Below, piece after piece: positions 55,907-64,000 of a stretch of DNA of 64,000 nt. Origin of the DNA: DOZZ01 sp963792655 (GTDB taxonomy: Bacteria; Acidobacteriota; Terriglobia; Bryobacterales; Bryobacteraceae); contig CAWBWU010000003.1 of NCBI GenBank assembly GCA_963792655.1, forward strand, positions 124,001 to 188,000. The letters are read 5' to 3'. Within the stretch, counting starts at the first letter, position 1. Each line of letters starts with the position of its first letter. A model generated the notes under the pieces. That model was given only the letters and a program-made list of their open reading frames with translations, was not told the origin of the DNA and made no database searches. The position numbers and the translations under genes are program-made.

Positions 55907-56028
55907 GGGTACTCCTTGGCTGACCGGGAACAGGTCAGAGTATATCTCCAAACTTTCCCGTTAGCTACTTAATTTTCGTCGCCGACCATATTTTTTTGCG
56001 TCGCGAGAGTACCGCTACACTAATCGGA

Positions 56029-56781
56029 GTGCAAAGTTCATCGGCTGCGGCCTGGGCGTCGTGCCTCCAACCCCGTCCGGCGGCGAAGCTGCGGCTCTTC
56101 TGTTTCCCTTATGCCGGTGCGGGTGCGGCCGCATTCCGTCCTTGGGCCGCGAACTTTCCAGCGCAGGTGGAACTGTGGGCAGTACAACTGCCTGGCCGCG
56201 AACGCCGGATCGGAGAACCAACGATCCCCAGCATTGCCGGTTTGGCACAGGAAGCTTTGCTGGGTCTGCGCAGTTCCCTGAGACCGCCGTTCGCGTTTTT
56301 CGGGCATAGCATGGGCGCGCTGCTGGCGTTTGAACTTAGCCGGATGCTGTCAGCCAGCGGACCGGCGTGCCTGATTGTTTCGGGATGCGGCGCTCCTCAT
56401 CTGCCGCGCCTGCGTGGACCCCTGGCGCACTTGCCGGATGAGGAGTTCTCGGGCGAAGTACAGCGGATGGGCGGGACTGCGGACGGCGTGCTCGACAATC
56501 CCGAACTGCGCGCCTTGTTTCTCCCGCTTTTGCGTGCGGATTTCCATGCCGTTGAGAGTTACGCCGCAACGCCTGACCCGCCCCTGGCTTGCCCGCTTTT
56601 TGCGTACGGCGGAATTTCCGACCGCGAAGTGCCTCACGATCATCTGCTCGGGTGGCGCCCGTACACCACGGGATCATTCGCGGTGCGAATGTTCCCGGGC
56701 GATCATTTCTTCCTGAACTCGCAGCGGCCGGCTTTGATGGCCAGAACCGCGCAAGACCTGGGCGTCGCCGGCTTACTTTGA
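56029..56781 (+). CDS. Type II thioesterase (alpha/beta hydrolase)
   Basis: A 250-residue enzyme from the GTG at 56029 (TTG at 55996 is an alternative). It has LRLFCFPYAGAGAAAFRPWA, the nucleophile elbow AFFGHSMGALLAFE with GHSMG, the catalytic Asp in the following core and His in MFPGDHFFLN. This is the GrsT/RifR type that clears misprimed acyl groups from nonribosomal peptide or polyketide synthase carrier proteins. No such synthase gene is nearby; the ACP/KS pair at 6309-7803 is far away. The end overlaps the metallo-beta-lactamase gene by nine bases. Confidence 0.87.
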   Translation: MQSSSAAAWASCLQPRPAAKLRLFCFPYAGAGAAAFRPWAANFPAQVELWAVQLPGRERRIGEPTIPSIAGLAQEALLGLRSSLRPPFAFFGHSMGALLAFELSRMLSASGPACLIVSGCGAPHLPRLRGPLAHLPDEEFSGEVQRMGGTADGVLDNPELRALFLPLLRADFHAVESYAATPDPPLACPLFAYGGISDREVPHDHLLGWRPYTTGSFAVRMFPGDHFFLNSQRPALMARTAQDLGVAGLL

Positions 56782-57613
56782 TTGCTTGTCGAGTTCCTTG
56801 CGGAACGCGGCTTCGCGGTTGCTGACATACACCGCGTATCCCTGCCGGTCGACGAACGGGATTTACCCCGTCCTTAGAGATCCGTTTCACTTTGGCGAGC
56901 ATGTCGTAGTATTCGCCATGGGCGCCCAGGAAGATATCGCAGGGCAGGCTTTTCAGCACCCGGAAGGTACGTTCATAGTCTGCTGCGATTTGCGGATACT
57001 GAGCGTTCTTGACCAGTTTGTATCCGGAGTTCACATTGGGGCTGCCTACGATCACCACGTCGTAAGTTTTCCCCCGGTCCGAAGCCTTCATAGTCCATGT
57101 CGTGCAACCTTTGGTGTGCCCCGGCGTCAGATGGGCAACCAGGGTAACCCCGCCCAGTTTCACTTCGCTGCCGTCGTGCAACACGCGGTCAACTTTTGCC
57201 ACGGGGAAACGCGAAGATTCGGAATTGCCGTACTGGAAGTCGCTCTTTCCGCCGCTTTGGACGACCGGTACATCGGCATCCATCACCATATACTGCGCAT
57301 GCGTTAGAGCTTTGATTTTTGCGCTTCCTGCGCAGTGATCCCAATGGGCATGGCTGATGAGCAGGATCTTGGTATCCGCCATCTTGAAGCCAAGCTTCTG
57401 GATACTCTCCTGAATCAGCGGGACCGATTCCACCAGACTGCTGTTGATCAGAATATTGCCTTGCGGCGTCGTGATCAGATAAGACGCCAGGCTCTTACTG
57501 CCGACATAGTACAAATTATCCGCTACACGATGCGGCGCGACTGGCGCTAACCAGTCCGGCGGTACCTGCCCGCTTGCGGCTACCAGAGAAATCAGGATGA
57601 GCAGGAACTTCAT
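56773..57613 (-). CDS. Subclass B3-type metallo-beta-lactamase (one frameshift)
   Basis: A signal peptide (MKFLLILISLVAASG) is followed by an MBL-fold with B3 features. Zinc ligands are seen in HAHWDHCAG (HxHxDH, about 93-98), GHTKGCTTW (about 168) and FLGAHGEYYDM (about 235). GSPNVNSGYKLVKN and MVMDADVPVVQSGG are typical B3 strands. Near 56862 one extra base shifts the frame; the next frame continues NPFVDRQGYAVYVSNREAAF to the stop at 56773. Length about 280, normal. B3 enzymes hydrolyse penicillins, cephalosporins and carbapenems. The ATG overlaps the stop of the RraA-like gene, so it belongs to that operon. Confidence 0.85.
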
Positions 57614-58485
57614 TACTTGCCCAGGTGCGCTTTCAAGTAGTCTTCATACTCTTTCTTCAACGCAGGGTCGTGCGGGCTAGGATAAATGTCGCTCGACTTA
57701 TATTTGCCCGTATTGAATTTCATTTTGGTCCACTCGTCATGAATGTGCGTGGTCTCGGCTTTGTCGACCACTTCCTGCACCAGCGCGGGCGGGATAAAGT
57801 ACAATCCGCCACGATCGCCGAACACGATGTCGCCGGGCATAACCGTCGCCTGACCGATCTTCACCGGCACATTCACGCCGGTCAGCATGACGCTCGTGTA
57901 GTCGATGGCCGATGGATGCACGCCGCGATAGTAGACAGGCATGTTGATCGGGTAGATGCCTTCCAGATCGCGAATCGCTCCGTCGACGACCAGGCCCGTG
58001 TGCGTAGCGCCGTAGATTGCCGTCGCAAGGTTGTCGCCGACGATGGTGCCGCCTTCAATGGTTCCGAAGAGATCGACCACCGCTACGTCACCCGGCTGCA
58101 GCGCGTCGATAAAGCGTTGGTGCCCGGCAATGTGAGGCCCCGAGTTGCCGGTGTTGGGATCTGAAGGCGTCTGCACGTCGGGGCGCGCGGGCATAAACTG
58201 CAGCGTGACGGCGCGGCCCACCAGTTTCAGCTCCGGATGCATGATCTTCATATCGCCCGCGTACTGATGACGGAAGCCCTTGCCGGGCAGCACCGACCAG
58301 ACTTCTTCGATCGACAGACCCTTCACTTTTTCGAGCAGCTTGTCGGGCACATGGGGACGCCCGTCCGGAAATCGATCGAAAGGATTGGATGCCGTGTACT
58401 TCAGCATCTGATCGTGAGTCAACGTGAAAACCTGAGCCTGCACGCTCAACGCGGCGAACAAAAATGTGCAGAGGCGAATCGTCAT
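57613..58485 (-). CDS. Secreted RraA-like protein
   Basis: A 290-residue protein with signal peptide (TIRLCTFLFAALSVQAQ) and the RraA/HMG-aldolase fold: PGDVAVVDLFGTIEGGTIVG, then THTGLVVDGAIRDLEGI and PGDIVFGDRGGLYFIP. RraA relatives are either RNase E inhibitors or 4-hydroxy-4-methyl-2-oxoglutarate aldolases; the Rx-D motif (IRD) fits the aldolase-type active site. Export outside the cytoplasm is unusual and rules out an RNase E role. It lies between the paralogue and the metallo-beta-lactamase gene. Confidence 0.82.
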   Translation of the reverse strand: MTIRLCTFLFAALSVQAQVFTLTHDQMLKYTASNPFDRFPDGRPHVPDKLLEKVKGLSIEEVWSVLPGKGFRHQYAGDMKIMHPELKLVGRAVTLQFMPARPDVQTPSDPNTGNSGPHIAGHQRFIDALQPGDVAVVDLFGTIEGGTIVGDNLATAIYGATHTGLVVDGAIRDLEGIYPINMPVYYRGVHPSAIDYTSVMLTGVNVPVKIGQATVMPGDIVFGDRGGLYFIPPALVQEVVDKAETTHIHDEWTKMKFNTGKYKSSDIYPSPHDPALKKEYEDYLKAHLGK

Positions 58486-58507
58486 GGCAGATTAGCCTAT
58501 CACGCCA

Positions 58508-59212
58508 TCAGATGCGTCCAAACTTCGCGACAGCCTCTTTGATCGAACGGAATTTTTCGATGAACGGAAGCATGCGGTGTTCGGTGTCATCGAGGTCTTG
58601 CGCCTTCTTCAAAACGTCCGCCGCATGCTCTTTGGGCACCACCGCAACGCCATCTTCATCGGCTGTGATGATGTCGCCCGGATTGACCTGAACACCGGCG
58701 CACTTGACTGGGATGTTGACGCCCACGAAGCGGTAATGATTGATGGTTGTGGATGGGGCCACTCCGCGGCTGAACACGGGAAACTGCAGCTTGCGAATCT
58801 GCGGCGTATCGCGCACGGAGCCATCGATAATCGCGCCCGCCAGACCGCGGTACTTCATCGCCGTCGCCATCAGACCACCGATGCCCGCGTAGTCCACGCC
58901 ATCCTCCAGAACCATGACGTAAACGGAACCGGGAGGCGCATTGTCGATCGCATCCAGCATGCCGGACGATGCCGCGGAGCCTTCCTTGTGCTCCTCCTTT
59001 TTGAGCAACACGGTCACCGCAGGACCTGCGAACTTCGCCGGTGAGAGCGGGCGCATGTCATGCGACATGTAAGCCTTGGTGCCGTAGAGTTGCTCCATCG
59101 CGTCGGCGACCGAAGCAACTTCCACCATCCGGAAGTTTTCGAAGAGAGACGTCGCCGGCGTTTGGGCAATTGCCAGTGCGCCTGCGAGCAGCAGCAGAAT
59201 CGTTCGTTTCAT
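58508..59212 (-). CDS. Secreted RraA-like protein, paralogue
   Basis: A 234-residue protein with signal peptide (MKRTILLLLAGALAIAQT) and RraA-fold motifs: GSVYVMVLEDGVDYAGIGGL, then RGLAGAIIDGSVRDTPQI and NPGDIITADEDGVAVVPKEH. It shares the layout of the next gene but is shorter, so the two look like an old duplication. The pair may act as a hetero-oligomer or on related substrates. It is 22 bp upstream of the paralogue and 9 bp downstream of the TIM-barrel gene. Confidence 0.82.
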   Translation of the reverse strand: MKRTILLLLAGALAIAQTPATSLFENFRMVEVASVADAMEQLYGTKAYMSHDMRPLSPAKFAGPAVTVLLKKEEHKEGSAASSGMLDAIDNAPPGSVYVMVLEDGVDYAGIGGLMATAMKYRGLAGAIIDGSVRDTPQIRKLQFPVFSRGVAPSTTINHYRFVGVNIPVKCAGVQVNPGDIITADEDGVAVVPKEHAADVLKKAQDLDDTEHRMLPFIEKFRSIKEAVAKFGRI

Positions 59213-59221
59213 GATTTCCTT

Positions 59222-60139
59222 TTAGGCGAAAGCGACGCCGGCAGCCTTCGCTGTTTTCTGAACGTAGCCACGGCCTTCGTCGTACTCTTCCGCGGTCTTC
59301 AGATGCTCCAGCATCAACGGCGCATCCACCGGCAATTTGGTGAGTTCCAGCAAGTAGGTGGTGTAATCCACTTCCCCGCGCCCAGGGATCACTTCAGCGA
59401 AGTGCACGTTGAATTCGGGAATCCACGCCAGATCCTTCGCGTGACAGGAGATCACCCATCGGCCCAGCTTGGCGAAGCATTCTTTGATAACCGCCTGATT
59501 GTCGTAAAAACGCTGCGGGCTGTTGATGACGTTGCAGACATCCAGATGCACGCCGAACGCGGGCCTGTCCACTGCTTTGATGAGTTGCAGGTACGAGTCA
59601 GGCCCGTCGGGAATGGACCATGGCATCATCTCGATCGTGAAGCGTGTCCGCGTGGGTTTGACTTGATCGATGGCGTGGCGGCAGTTCTCGACCGTCGCGT
59701 CGAAGAATTCGCGGGTCAGGTTGCGGCGATTCATGCCGTACCAGTATTTCGGGTTGTAAGAGCCGGCTATGTCGACGCAACAGCGCGCGCCGACCGCCTC
59801 GGCCAACGCCAATCGCTCGGTCACGTACTGCAGGTTCTGCTGCCGCGTGGCCGCATCCGGGTCGAGCATGTTCTTCCACGCGCCCACTTCCGCAATGGTG
59901 ACGTTTTGCGCGGCGAACTCGGTACGAATGCTGTTGATTCGTGCCGTGTCCGATAGCTGAACCTGCGGGCAGTAGGCCGCGCTGTAGCCCAAGCGCCGGT
60001 GCTCGCGCGCTAGTTCCGCAGGGTCATCGGACTTGATAAACACCGGTCCGCCCAACCGCACCGGACGGCCGGCAGCACGGGCTCGCGGCAGCAGCGAGAG
60101 TGCCGAGCCGATCATCAATTCGCGTCTCGAAATGCGCAT
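59222..60139 (-). CDS. Tat-exported sugar phosphate isomerase/epimerase-like TIM barrel
   Basis: A 305-residue protein. The N-terminus MRISRRELMIGSALSLLPRA has the twin-arginine SRREL motif and hydrophobic stretch, so it should be exported folded by Tat. The AP endonuclease 2/xylose isomerase-like barrel shows VGARCCVDIAGS, then FTIEMMPWS, VHLDVCNVIN, SCHAKDLAW and VIPGRGEVDY, with metal-binding Glu, Asp, His and Glu in usual order. It probably isomerises or epimerises a sugar or related polyol. It is first in the operon with two secreted RraA-like proteins, which suggests a periplasmic carbon pathway. Confidence 0.82.
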   Translation of the reverse strand: MRISRRELMIGSALSLLPRARAAGRPVRLGGPVFIKSDDPAELAREHRRLGYSAAYCPQVQLSDTARINSIRTEFAAQNVTIAEVGAWKNMLDPDAATRQQNLQYVTERLALAEAVGARCCVDIAGSYNPKYWYGMNRRNLTREFFDATVENCRHAIDQVKPTRTRFTIEMMPWSIPDGPDSYLQLIKAVDRPAFGVHLDVCNVINSPQRFYDNQAVIKECFAKLGRWVISCHAKDLAWIPEFNVHFAEVIPGRGEVDYTTYLLELTKLPVDAPLMLEHLKTAEEYDEGRGYVQKTAKAAGVAFA

Positions 60140-60189
60140 GAATCATGATTCTATGCCGTTATCCGGCGCTATACTCGCAATAGAGAGTC

Positions 60190-60381
60190 ATGGCAACAGA
60201 AAAGAAGAACTTCATCCGTGAAGTAACGTTTGAAGGGTATTCGATTACCGACATGGACGCGGTGCTGGCCGACCCGGACGTCCGACGCGATGTCGAGAAA
60301 CTGGCCAAGGCATTCAAGCTGGCGCGAACGGTGCAAGCAAGCTCTCGATCTACCCGCCAGGAGCCGCAAGCCGCAACCTAA
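60190..60381 (+). CDS. Small hypothetical protein
   Basis: A 63-residue protein, MATEKKNFIREVTFEGYSIT, charged and helical, with a short Thr/Gln tail. TATACT lies 14 bp before the ATG. No family is recognised. It precedes the membrane protein and potassium channel genes (12 bp), so it may be part of that operon. Confidence 0.55.
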   Translation: MATEKKNFIREVTFEGYSITDMDAVLADPDVRRDVEKLAKAFKLARTVQASSRSTRQEPQAAT

Positions 60382-60393
60382 CTCCCAGCCTGC

Positions 60394-61077
60394 ATGCCGT
60401 ATAACCTGCTCCTGCTTCCCCTGCTGGGTGGGTTTCTTCTGCTTCACCTCGCAAACTCCTTCCGCTACCGCGCGCAACGCCTAGAGAATTACCGCCTGCT
60501 GTTTGAATCCGCTGTGGCCGGCACGATTCTTCTGGGTCTCGCTCGTCTGATTGTCGTGCTCGGAAGCATGACAGGCGCCCGGCAATGGTTCTCTTATTGG
60601 TGGGGATTGATCTCGCCGTTCCCGAACGGCGATAGTGCGGCTCTGGCGCTGATGCTCGGCCCTGCCATCGCGTGGCTGATCAATCGCCGCGTCTCGCGGC
60701 TCGAAGCAAGAAACAGGGCGGTGGCAAAGCACGGAGACTTGCTCATGCAACTGCTAAGTGGCGCGAACCAGGGGCAAAGCCTGATCTCGGTCACGCTGGC
60801 GAACTCCAAATGGTACGTGGGCTTTGTCTACAGTGCGCCCGGGCTGGATCCCCTGGAACGCTACTTTCAGCTAGTCCCGATCATGAGCGGCTACCGGCGC
60901 AAAGAGACGTTAGAGACAGTGCCAGTCGTCTTCTATGACGAAGCGCTGCGCTCAACGAATGCATCGGCGCTGGCCATCACACTTCCTTTGGCGGACATCA
61001 AGATCGCCAATCTTTTTGACGTCGATCAGTACTACAACTTCTTCGCGGATCAGACCGATAATCGGGAATCGGCATGA
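60394..61077 (+). CDS. Membrane protein, DUF6338-like
   Basis: A 227-residue protein with three hydrophobic helices in the first 115 residues (LLLLPLLGGFLLLHLANSF, AGTILLGLARLIVVLGSM, ALMLGPAIAWLINRRVS). The C-terminal half is soluble: GQSLISVTLANSKWYVGFVY, SAPGLDPLERYFQLVPIMSG. The layout resembles DUF6338. It overlaps the potassium channel gene by four bases (ATGA), so the two are translationally coupled and may work together. Confidence 0.7.
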   Translation: MPYNLLLLPLLGGFLLLHLANSFRYRAQRLENYRLLFESAVAGTILLGLARLIVVLGSMTGARQWFSYWWGLISPFPNGDSAALALMLGPAIAWLINRRVSRLEARNRAVAKHGDLLMQLLSGANQGQSLISVTLANSKWYVGFVYSAPGLDPLERYFQLVPIMSGYRRKETLETVPVVFYDEALRSTNASALAITLPLADIKIANLFDVDQYYNFFADQTDNRESA

Positions 61078-62030
61078 ACCAGACTTCCTTTGATCCGGGC
61101 TTAACAGAGAAGTTCGCTGGCAAGATCCGCCGCACCATCGAGAAAGACGGATCGTTCAATGTTCACCGCATCGGCGCGCTCCGCGATCGCGACTTCTATC
61201 TCAAGATGATCAATGCGACCTGGGCGCAGTTTTTCGCGTTCGTGGTCAGCGCCTTCTTCACCGTCAATTTCGTTTTTGCCGTGATCTATTTTTTAGCCGG
61301 TCCTGAGCGGCTGACGGGCGGCGACACAGCCAATGGCGAGACGTTGTTCATGCGGGATTTCTTTTTCAGCGTGCACACGCTCACCACGGTCGGCTACGGA
61401 AACGTGGTGCCGCACGGCATGTTCACCAACAGCGTGGCGGCGATCGAAGCGCTGACAGGGTTGCTTGGCTTCGCGGTCGCCACAGGGTTGCTCTATGGCC
61501 GCTTCTCACGTCCGGCGGCGCGCATACTCTATAGCGAGAACGCGCTGATCGCGCCTTATCAGGAGGTCACCAGCTTGCAGTTCCGCATTGCGAACCGGCG
61601 CTCGAATGAGTTGATGGAACTCGAAGCGAGTGTACTGCTGATGAACGTGGTGGGCGATCCGGCGGACTTACGGCGCGAATACCGATTGCTGCCGCTTGAA
61701 CGCCAGCGCATCTTTTTCTTCCCCCTGACCTGGACCGTGGTGCACATCATCGACGAAGCAAGTCCGCTCTATAGAAAGACCGCTGCGGAACTGGAAGCGA
61801 TGCAAGCCGAGTTCATGATTTTGATCAAAGGCTTCGACGACACCTTCAGCCAGACGGTGCACTCGCGCTACTCCTACACGTACAGCGACCTCGTGTGGGG
61901 CGCTAAATTCGCTCCCGCGTTCGAAGTGAATACCAAAGGCGAACTGGTGCTGGACCTGCCGCGCGTCAGCGCTTACTACATCAGCGCGCCGGCGATTCAG
62001 GAGTCGCGAAGCACGGTCAGCAGTTCGTAA
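61074..62030 (+). CDS. KirBac-type inward rectifier potassium channel
   Basis: A 318-residue channel. An amphipathic slide helix is followed by the first membrane helix (about 50-75), a pore helix and selectivity filter TVGYG at about 105-109, and the second membrane helix (about 118-142). The cytoplasmic beta-sandwich domain of Kir channels follows (LQFRIANRRSNELMELEASV, RIFFFPLTWTVVHIIDEASP, YSYTYSDLVWGAKF). The order and length match KirBac. It conducts potassium inward. The upstream DUF6338-like gene overlaps it by four bases. The end runs 34 bp into the convergent PHP gene. Confidence 0.92.
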   Translation: MNQTSFDPGLTEKFAGKIRRTIEKDGSFNVHRIGALRDRDFYLKMINATWAQFFAFVVSAFFTVNFVFAVIYFLAGPERLTGGDTANGETLFMRDFFFSVHTLTTVGYGNVVPHGMFTNSVAAIEALTGLLGFAVATGLLYGRFSRPAARILYSENALIAPYQEVTSLQFRIANRRSNELMELEASVLLMNVVGDPADLRREYRLLPLERQRIFFFPLTWTVVHIIDEASPLYRKTAAELEAMQAEFMILIKGFDDTFSQTVHSRYSYTYSDLVWGAKFAPAFEVNTKGELVLDLPRVSAYYISAPAIQESRSTVSSS

Positions 62031-62854
62031 GGCACGTTGATGTTGCCGTCGCGGCCGCTGCCCAGTTCGATATCGGGCTTGTTCGCGCCATGGAAATCAG
62101 ATCCGCCGGTTACTTTCAAATTGAGCTGCGATGCAAGGCTGAGGAAACGCGCGGTATCTTCAGGCCCATGCTCGCTGTGGTAACACTCGATGCCCACCAG
62201 CCCATGCTCGCGAGCGTCTACCAACAGCGCCGCCAGCGCGTCGCTGTCAGCCGCTTGCGGCAAGCGCACCGGATGAGCCATCACCGGCGCTGCGCCGGCT
62301 TCTCGCAATATCCGCACGCCTTCAAGTAGCGGAACCTGCTCGCGGTCTACCGCAGCACGTGCGTCGTCTGCAAGATAACGGTCAAAGGCATCCCGCGCAT
62401 TCGCCGCATAACCTTTGCGCACCAGCACGCGCGCAAAGTGCGGGCGTCCGGTCAGCGGGTAACCCTCGGCTTGCACTTCGTCCAGTGTGATCTGCATGCC
62501 CAGCGCATTCAGCTTTTCGATTAACGCTACGTTGCGAGTGTGCCGGTTTTGCTGCTGCACGTTCAGCCACTCCCGAAACTCAGGCGAGGGCGACTGATTC
62601 ACGAAATAACCCAACAAATGCGCGGACTTCGCACGCCCCTGCAGTGGTTCCAGCCTGGTGCTGAGTTCGATGCCGCAGATCAGTTCGAGCCCAGCCTGCG
62701 AGGCTACAGGCGCTGCGGCGAAGTAGCCGGCGAGGGTGTCGTGATCGGTTACTGCAAGTGCGCTCAGCGAAGCGCCGACTGCCTGCGCGACGAGCTCCGC
62801 GGGCGTCGACGTACCGTCAGATTCCGTCGTGTGGGAGTGAAGATCGATCCGCAA
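61997..62854 (-). CDS. PHP-domain phosphoesterase (RNase AM/YciV-like)
   Basis: A 285-residue PHP protein. The first motif DLHSHTTESDGTSTPAEL is at residue 3, then LAVTDHDTLAGYFAAA, ELICGIELST and the later GGSDFHG. This resembles the 3',5'-nucleotide phosphatase/5'-3' exonuclease RNase AM (YciV). It would remove short RNA or pAp fragments. It lacks the DNA polymerase context of other PHP proteins. It stands between a channel gene and a GAF-ANTAR gene on the same strand as the latter. Confidence 0.86.
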   Translation of the reverse strand: MRIDLHSHTTESDGTSTPAELVAQAVGASLSALAVTDHDTLAGYFAAAPVASQAGLELICGIELSTRLEPLQGRAKSAHLLGYFVNQSPSPEFREWLNVQQQNRHTRNVALIEKLNALGMQITLDEVQAEGYPLTGRPHFARVLVRKGYAANARDAFDRYLADDARAAVDREQVPLLEGVRILREAGAAPVMAHPVRLPQAADSDALAALLVDAREHGLVGIECYHSEHGPEDTARFLSLASQLNLKVTGGSDFHGANKPDIELGSGRDGNINVPYELLTVLRDS

Positions 62855-62878
62855 TATTCAGGATATCGCGGCCGCAAC

Positions 62879-64000
62879 TTACATCACTTCGCTCTCTGGC
62901 TTCGCAGGCGCAGGGCGGTCGGTATCGCGCCGGTTCAGATCGTCGGCGAGGATCACGGCTTCTGCAAGATCGCGCATCGGGCGCCGCAACCGGCGGCTCT
63001 CGTTGCGCAGCCGCAAGTACGCCTCTTCTTCGGTCAGGCTGTGTTTGTGTTGCAGGATGCCCTTCGCGCGCTCAATCAGTTTGCGAGCTTCGAGCGTGCG
63101 CTTCATCTCGAGCGTCTCGGACATCAGCCGCGCGTTCTCGATCGCGTTCGCTGCCTGACCCGCCACAATCTTGACGAACCCGATCTCGTCATCGCTGAAC
63201 AGGCGCTGTTCATTCGTGTAGATGTTGATGGTGCCGATGACCTTTTCGCGAGAGGTCATCGGAACCGAAAGCAACGAAGCCAAGCCGTTCTTGCGCGCAA
63301 GCTCCGGATAGCGGTACTGCTTCTCTTCAAGAACATTCGGAATGACCAGCGGCTTGCCTTCGCGCACCACACGGCCAATCAGCGAATCCTCAATCTTCAG
63401 CGGCGCCTTTATTCAGGTACTCGGGCGACGAACAGCGTGCCGCACTAATCACCAGTTCGCGCTTCTCGTCGTCGACCAGCATGATGGAGCAGACCGGCGC
63501 ATCGAGCGTCTCCGCAAGCATCTCTGAGATCGTCTGCAGGATGCGGTCAAGATAACTCTCGACCGAGATCGTCTGCGCTACCGCAGCCAGCGTCTCCATG
63601 CGACGGTAAGCCGAAAGAGACTGCTCGGAAAGACGAGCTTTCTCGAGCGCTCCGCCCATCTGCTCACCGATGAAGCTGACGACAGCGACTTCGTCTGAAG
63701 TATGCGCGTGACGGTCGCGATGGTGCACGTTGATCACGCCGATCAATTCGCCCGCGGCCACCAGAGGTACGGAGAGGAATGCTTCATAACTATCTTCCTG
63801 CAGCGACTGAAAGCTCTTGAACCGCCGATCAAGTGCCGCGTCTTTTGCCAGCGCGACGACGGACCGGTGCTCAGCCACCCAGCCCGTGATGCCCTCGCCC
63901 ATTCTCAGGCGCAGAGTGCCAATTTCCGATGCGTGCGGGAGATGCGAAGCGCGCAGGACGATGTCGCCGGTTGCATGGTCCGCAAGATAAACCAGGCAGG
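62879..64000 (-). CDS. GAF-domain regulator with C-terminal ANTAR domain (frameshifted, cut by window edge)
   Basis: The gene is open at 64000. From the edge, a first GAF domain is seen (MGEGITGWVAEHRSVVALAK, EAFLSVPLVAAGELIGVINV), then a helical linker, then a second GAF domain. The frame shifts near 63395 (SSPEYLNKG then DSLIGRVVREGKPLVIP). The second GAF ends with SVPMTSREKVIGTINIYTNE. The last 80 residues form an ANTAR domain (LEARKLIERAKGILQHKHSL, EEEAYLRLRNESRRLRRPMR), which binds RNA hairpins to prevent termination. Such proteins sense small molecules and control transcription elongation. The shift is one extra base, likely an error. Confidence 0.85.

Overview
The window looks like chromosomal DNA of a soil-type Acidobacteriota, probably a Solibacter/Bryobacter-like lineage. 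This is inferred from content, since no rRNA or marker gene is present. The evidence is GC-rich DNA with strong C/G third-position bias, a large Oar-like TonB-dependent receptor with an N-terminal carboxypeptidase-regulatory domain, a gram-negative lipid A block (fabZ-lpxA-lpxI), an ECF42-type sigma factor with YCII/DGPF partners, a small PEP-CTERM protein, and a radical SAM protein resembling tetraether/membrane-spanning lipid synthases. I saw no tRNA, rRNA, CRISPR array or intact insertion sequence.

Layout. 1-1611: edge-truncated, frameshifted membrane alpha/beta hydrolase (-). 2006-5581: a small hypothetical gene and a MoxR-like ATPase/VWA pair. 5617-7803: polysaccharide deacetylase, acyl carrier protein and ketoacyl-ACP synthase. 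7789-10869 (-): FliA/WhiG-type sigma factor, a 50-residue membrane ORF, a TonB-like protein and a Gfo/Idh oxidoreductase. 11079-13878: a graveyard of three interrupted genes, one ending in a PD-(D/E)XK-like nuclease. 13891-15456: GNAT and MDR oxidoreductase. 15650-19144: the TonB-dependent receptor, with many frame changes. 19195-21247 (-): lpxI, lpxA, fabZ. 21272-25964: M20 peptidase, CDP-alcohol phosphatidyltransferase, membrane protein, YdcF-like protein and ABC exporter. 25950-32156: oxidoreductase, PPIC lipoprotein, O-antigen ligase, Fic, thioredoxin and glycogen synthase. 32188-35176: two secreted TPR proteins and RNase III. 35169-38775: ECF42 sigma factor, two YCII proteins, a BNR-repeat protein and a MoaD/ThiS-like protein. 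38750-42220: queG, the radical SAM gene, a terminator and a nested palindrome. 42223-50613: small secreted protein, hybrid histidine kinase, rmuC, DsbD-like protein, and yceD-rpmF-plsX. 50659-55906: cupin, VOC protein, glycosyltransferase, PHP protein, PAP2 phosphatase, OFA-type MFS transporter and PEP-CTERM protein. 56029-60139: type II thioesterase, then a (-) operon of a secreted TIM barrel, two secreted RraA-like proteins and a subclass-B3-type metallo-beta-lactamase. 60190-64000: small protein, membrane protein, KirBac-type potassium channel, PHP phosphoesterase and a GAF-ANTAR regulator.

Envelope building is the main theme: lipid A, phospholipid and fatty acid synthesis, O-antigen ligation, glycolipid synthesis, TonB import, disulfide chemistry and possibly membrane-spanning lipids. 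The clearest regulatory circuit is the ECF42 locus, where two near-identical promoter motifs precede both YCII genes and one reads equally well towards the sigma factor gene.

Quality caveat. Many genes carry one frameshift and two (15650-19144 and 39970-42089) carry many, yet the amino acid sequence stays family-like in every segment. Almost all shifts equal one extra base, as expected from insertion-type consensus error rather than natural decay. Starts, ends and pseudogene calls should be read with that in mind.
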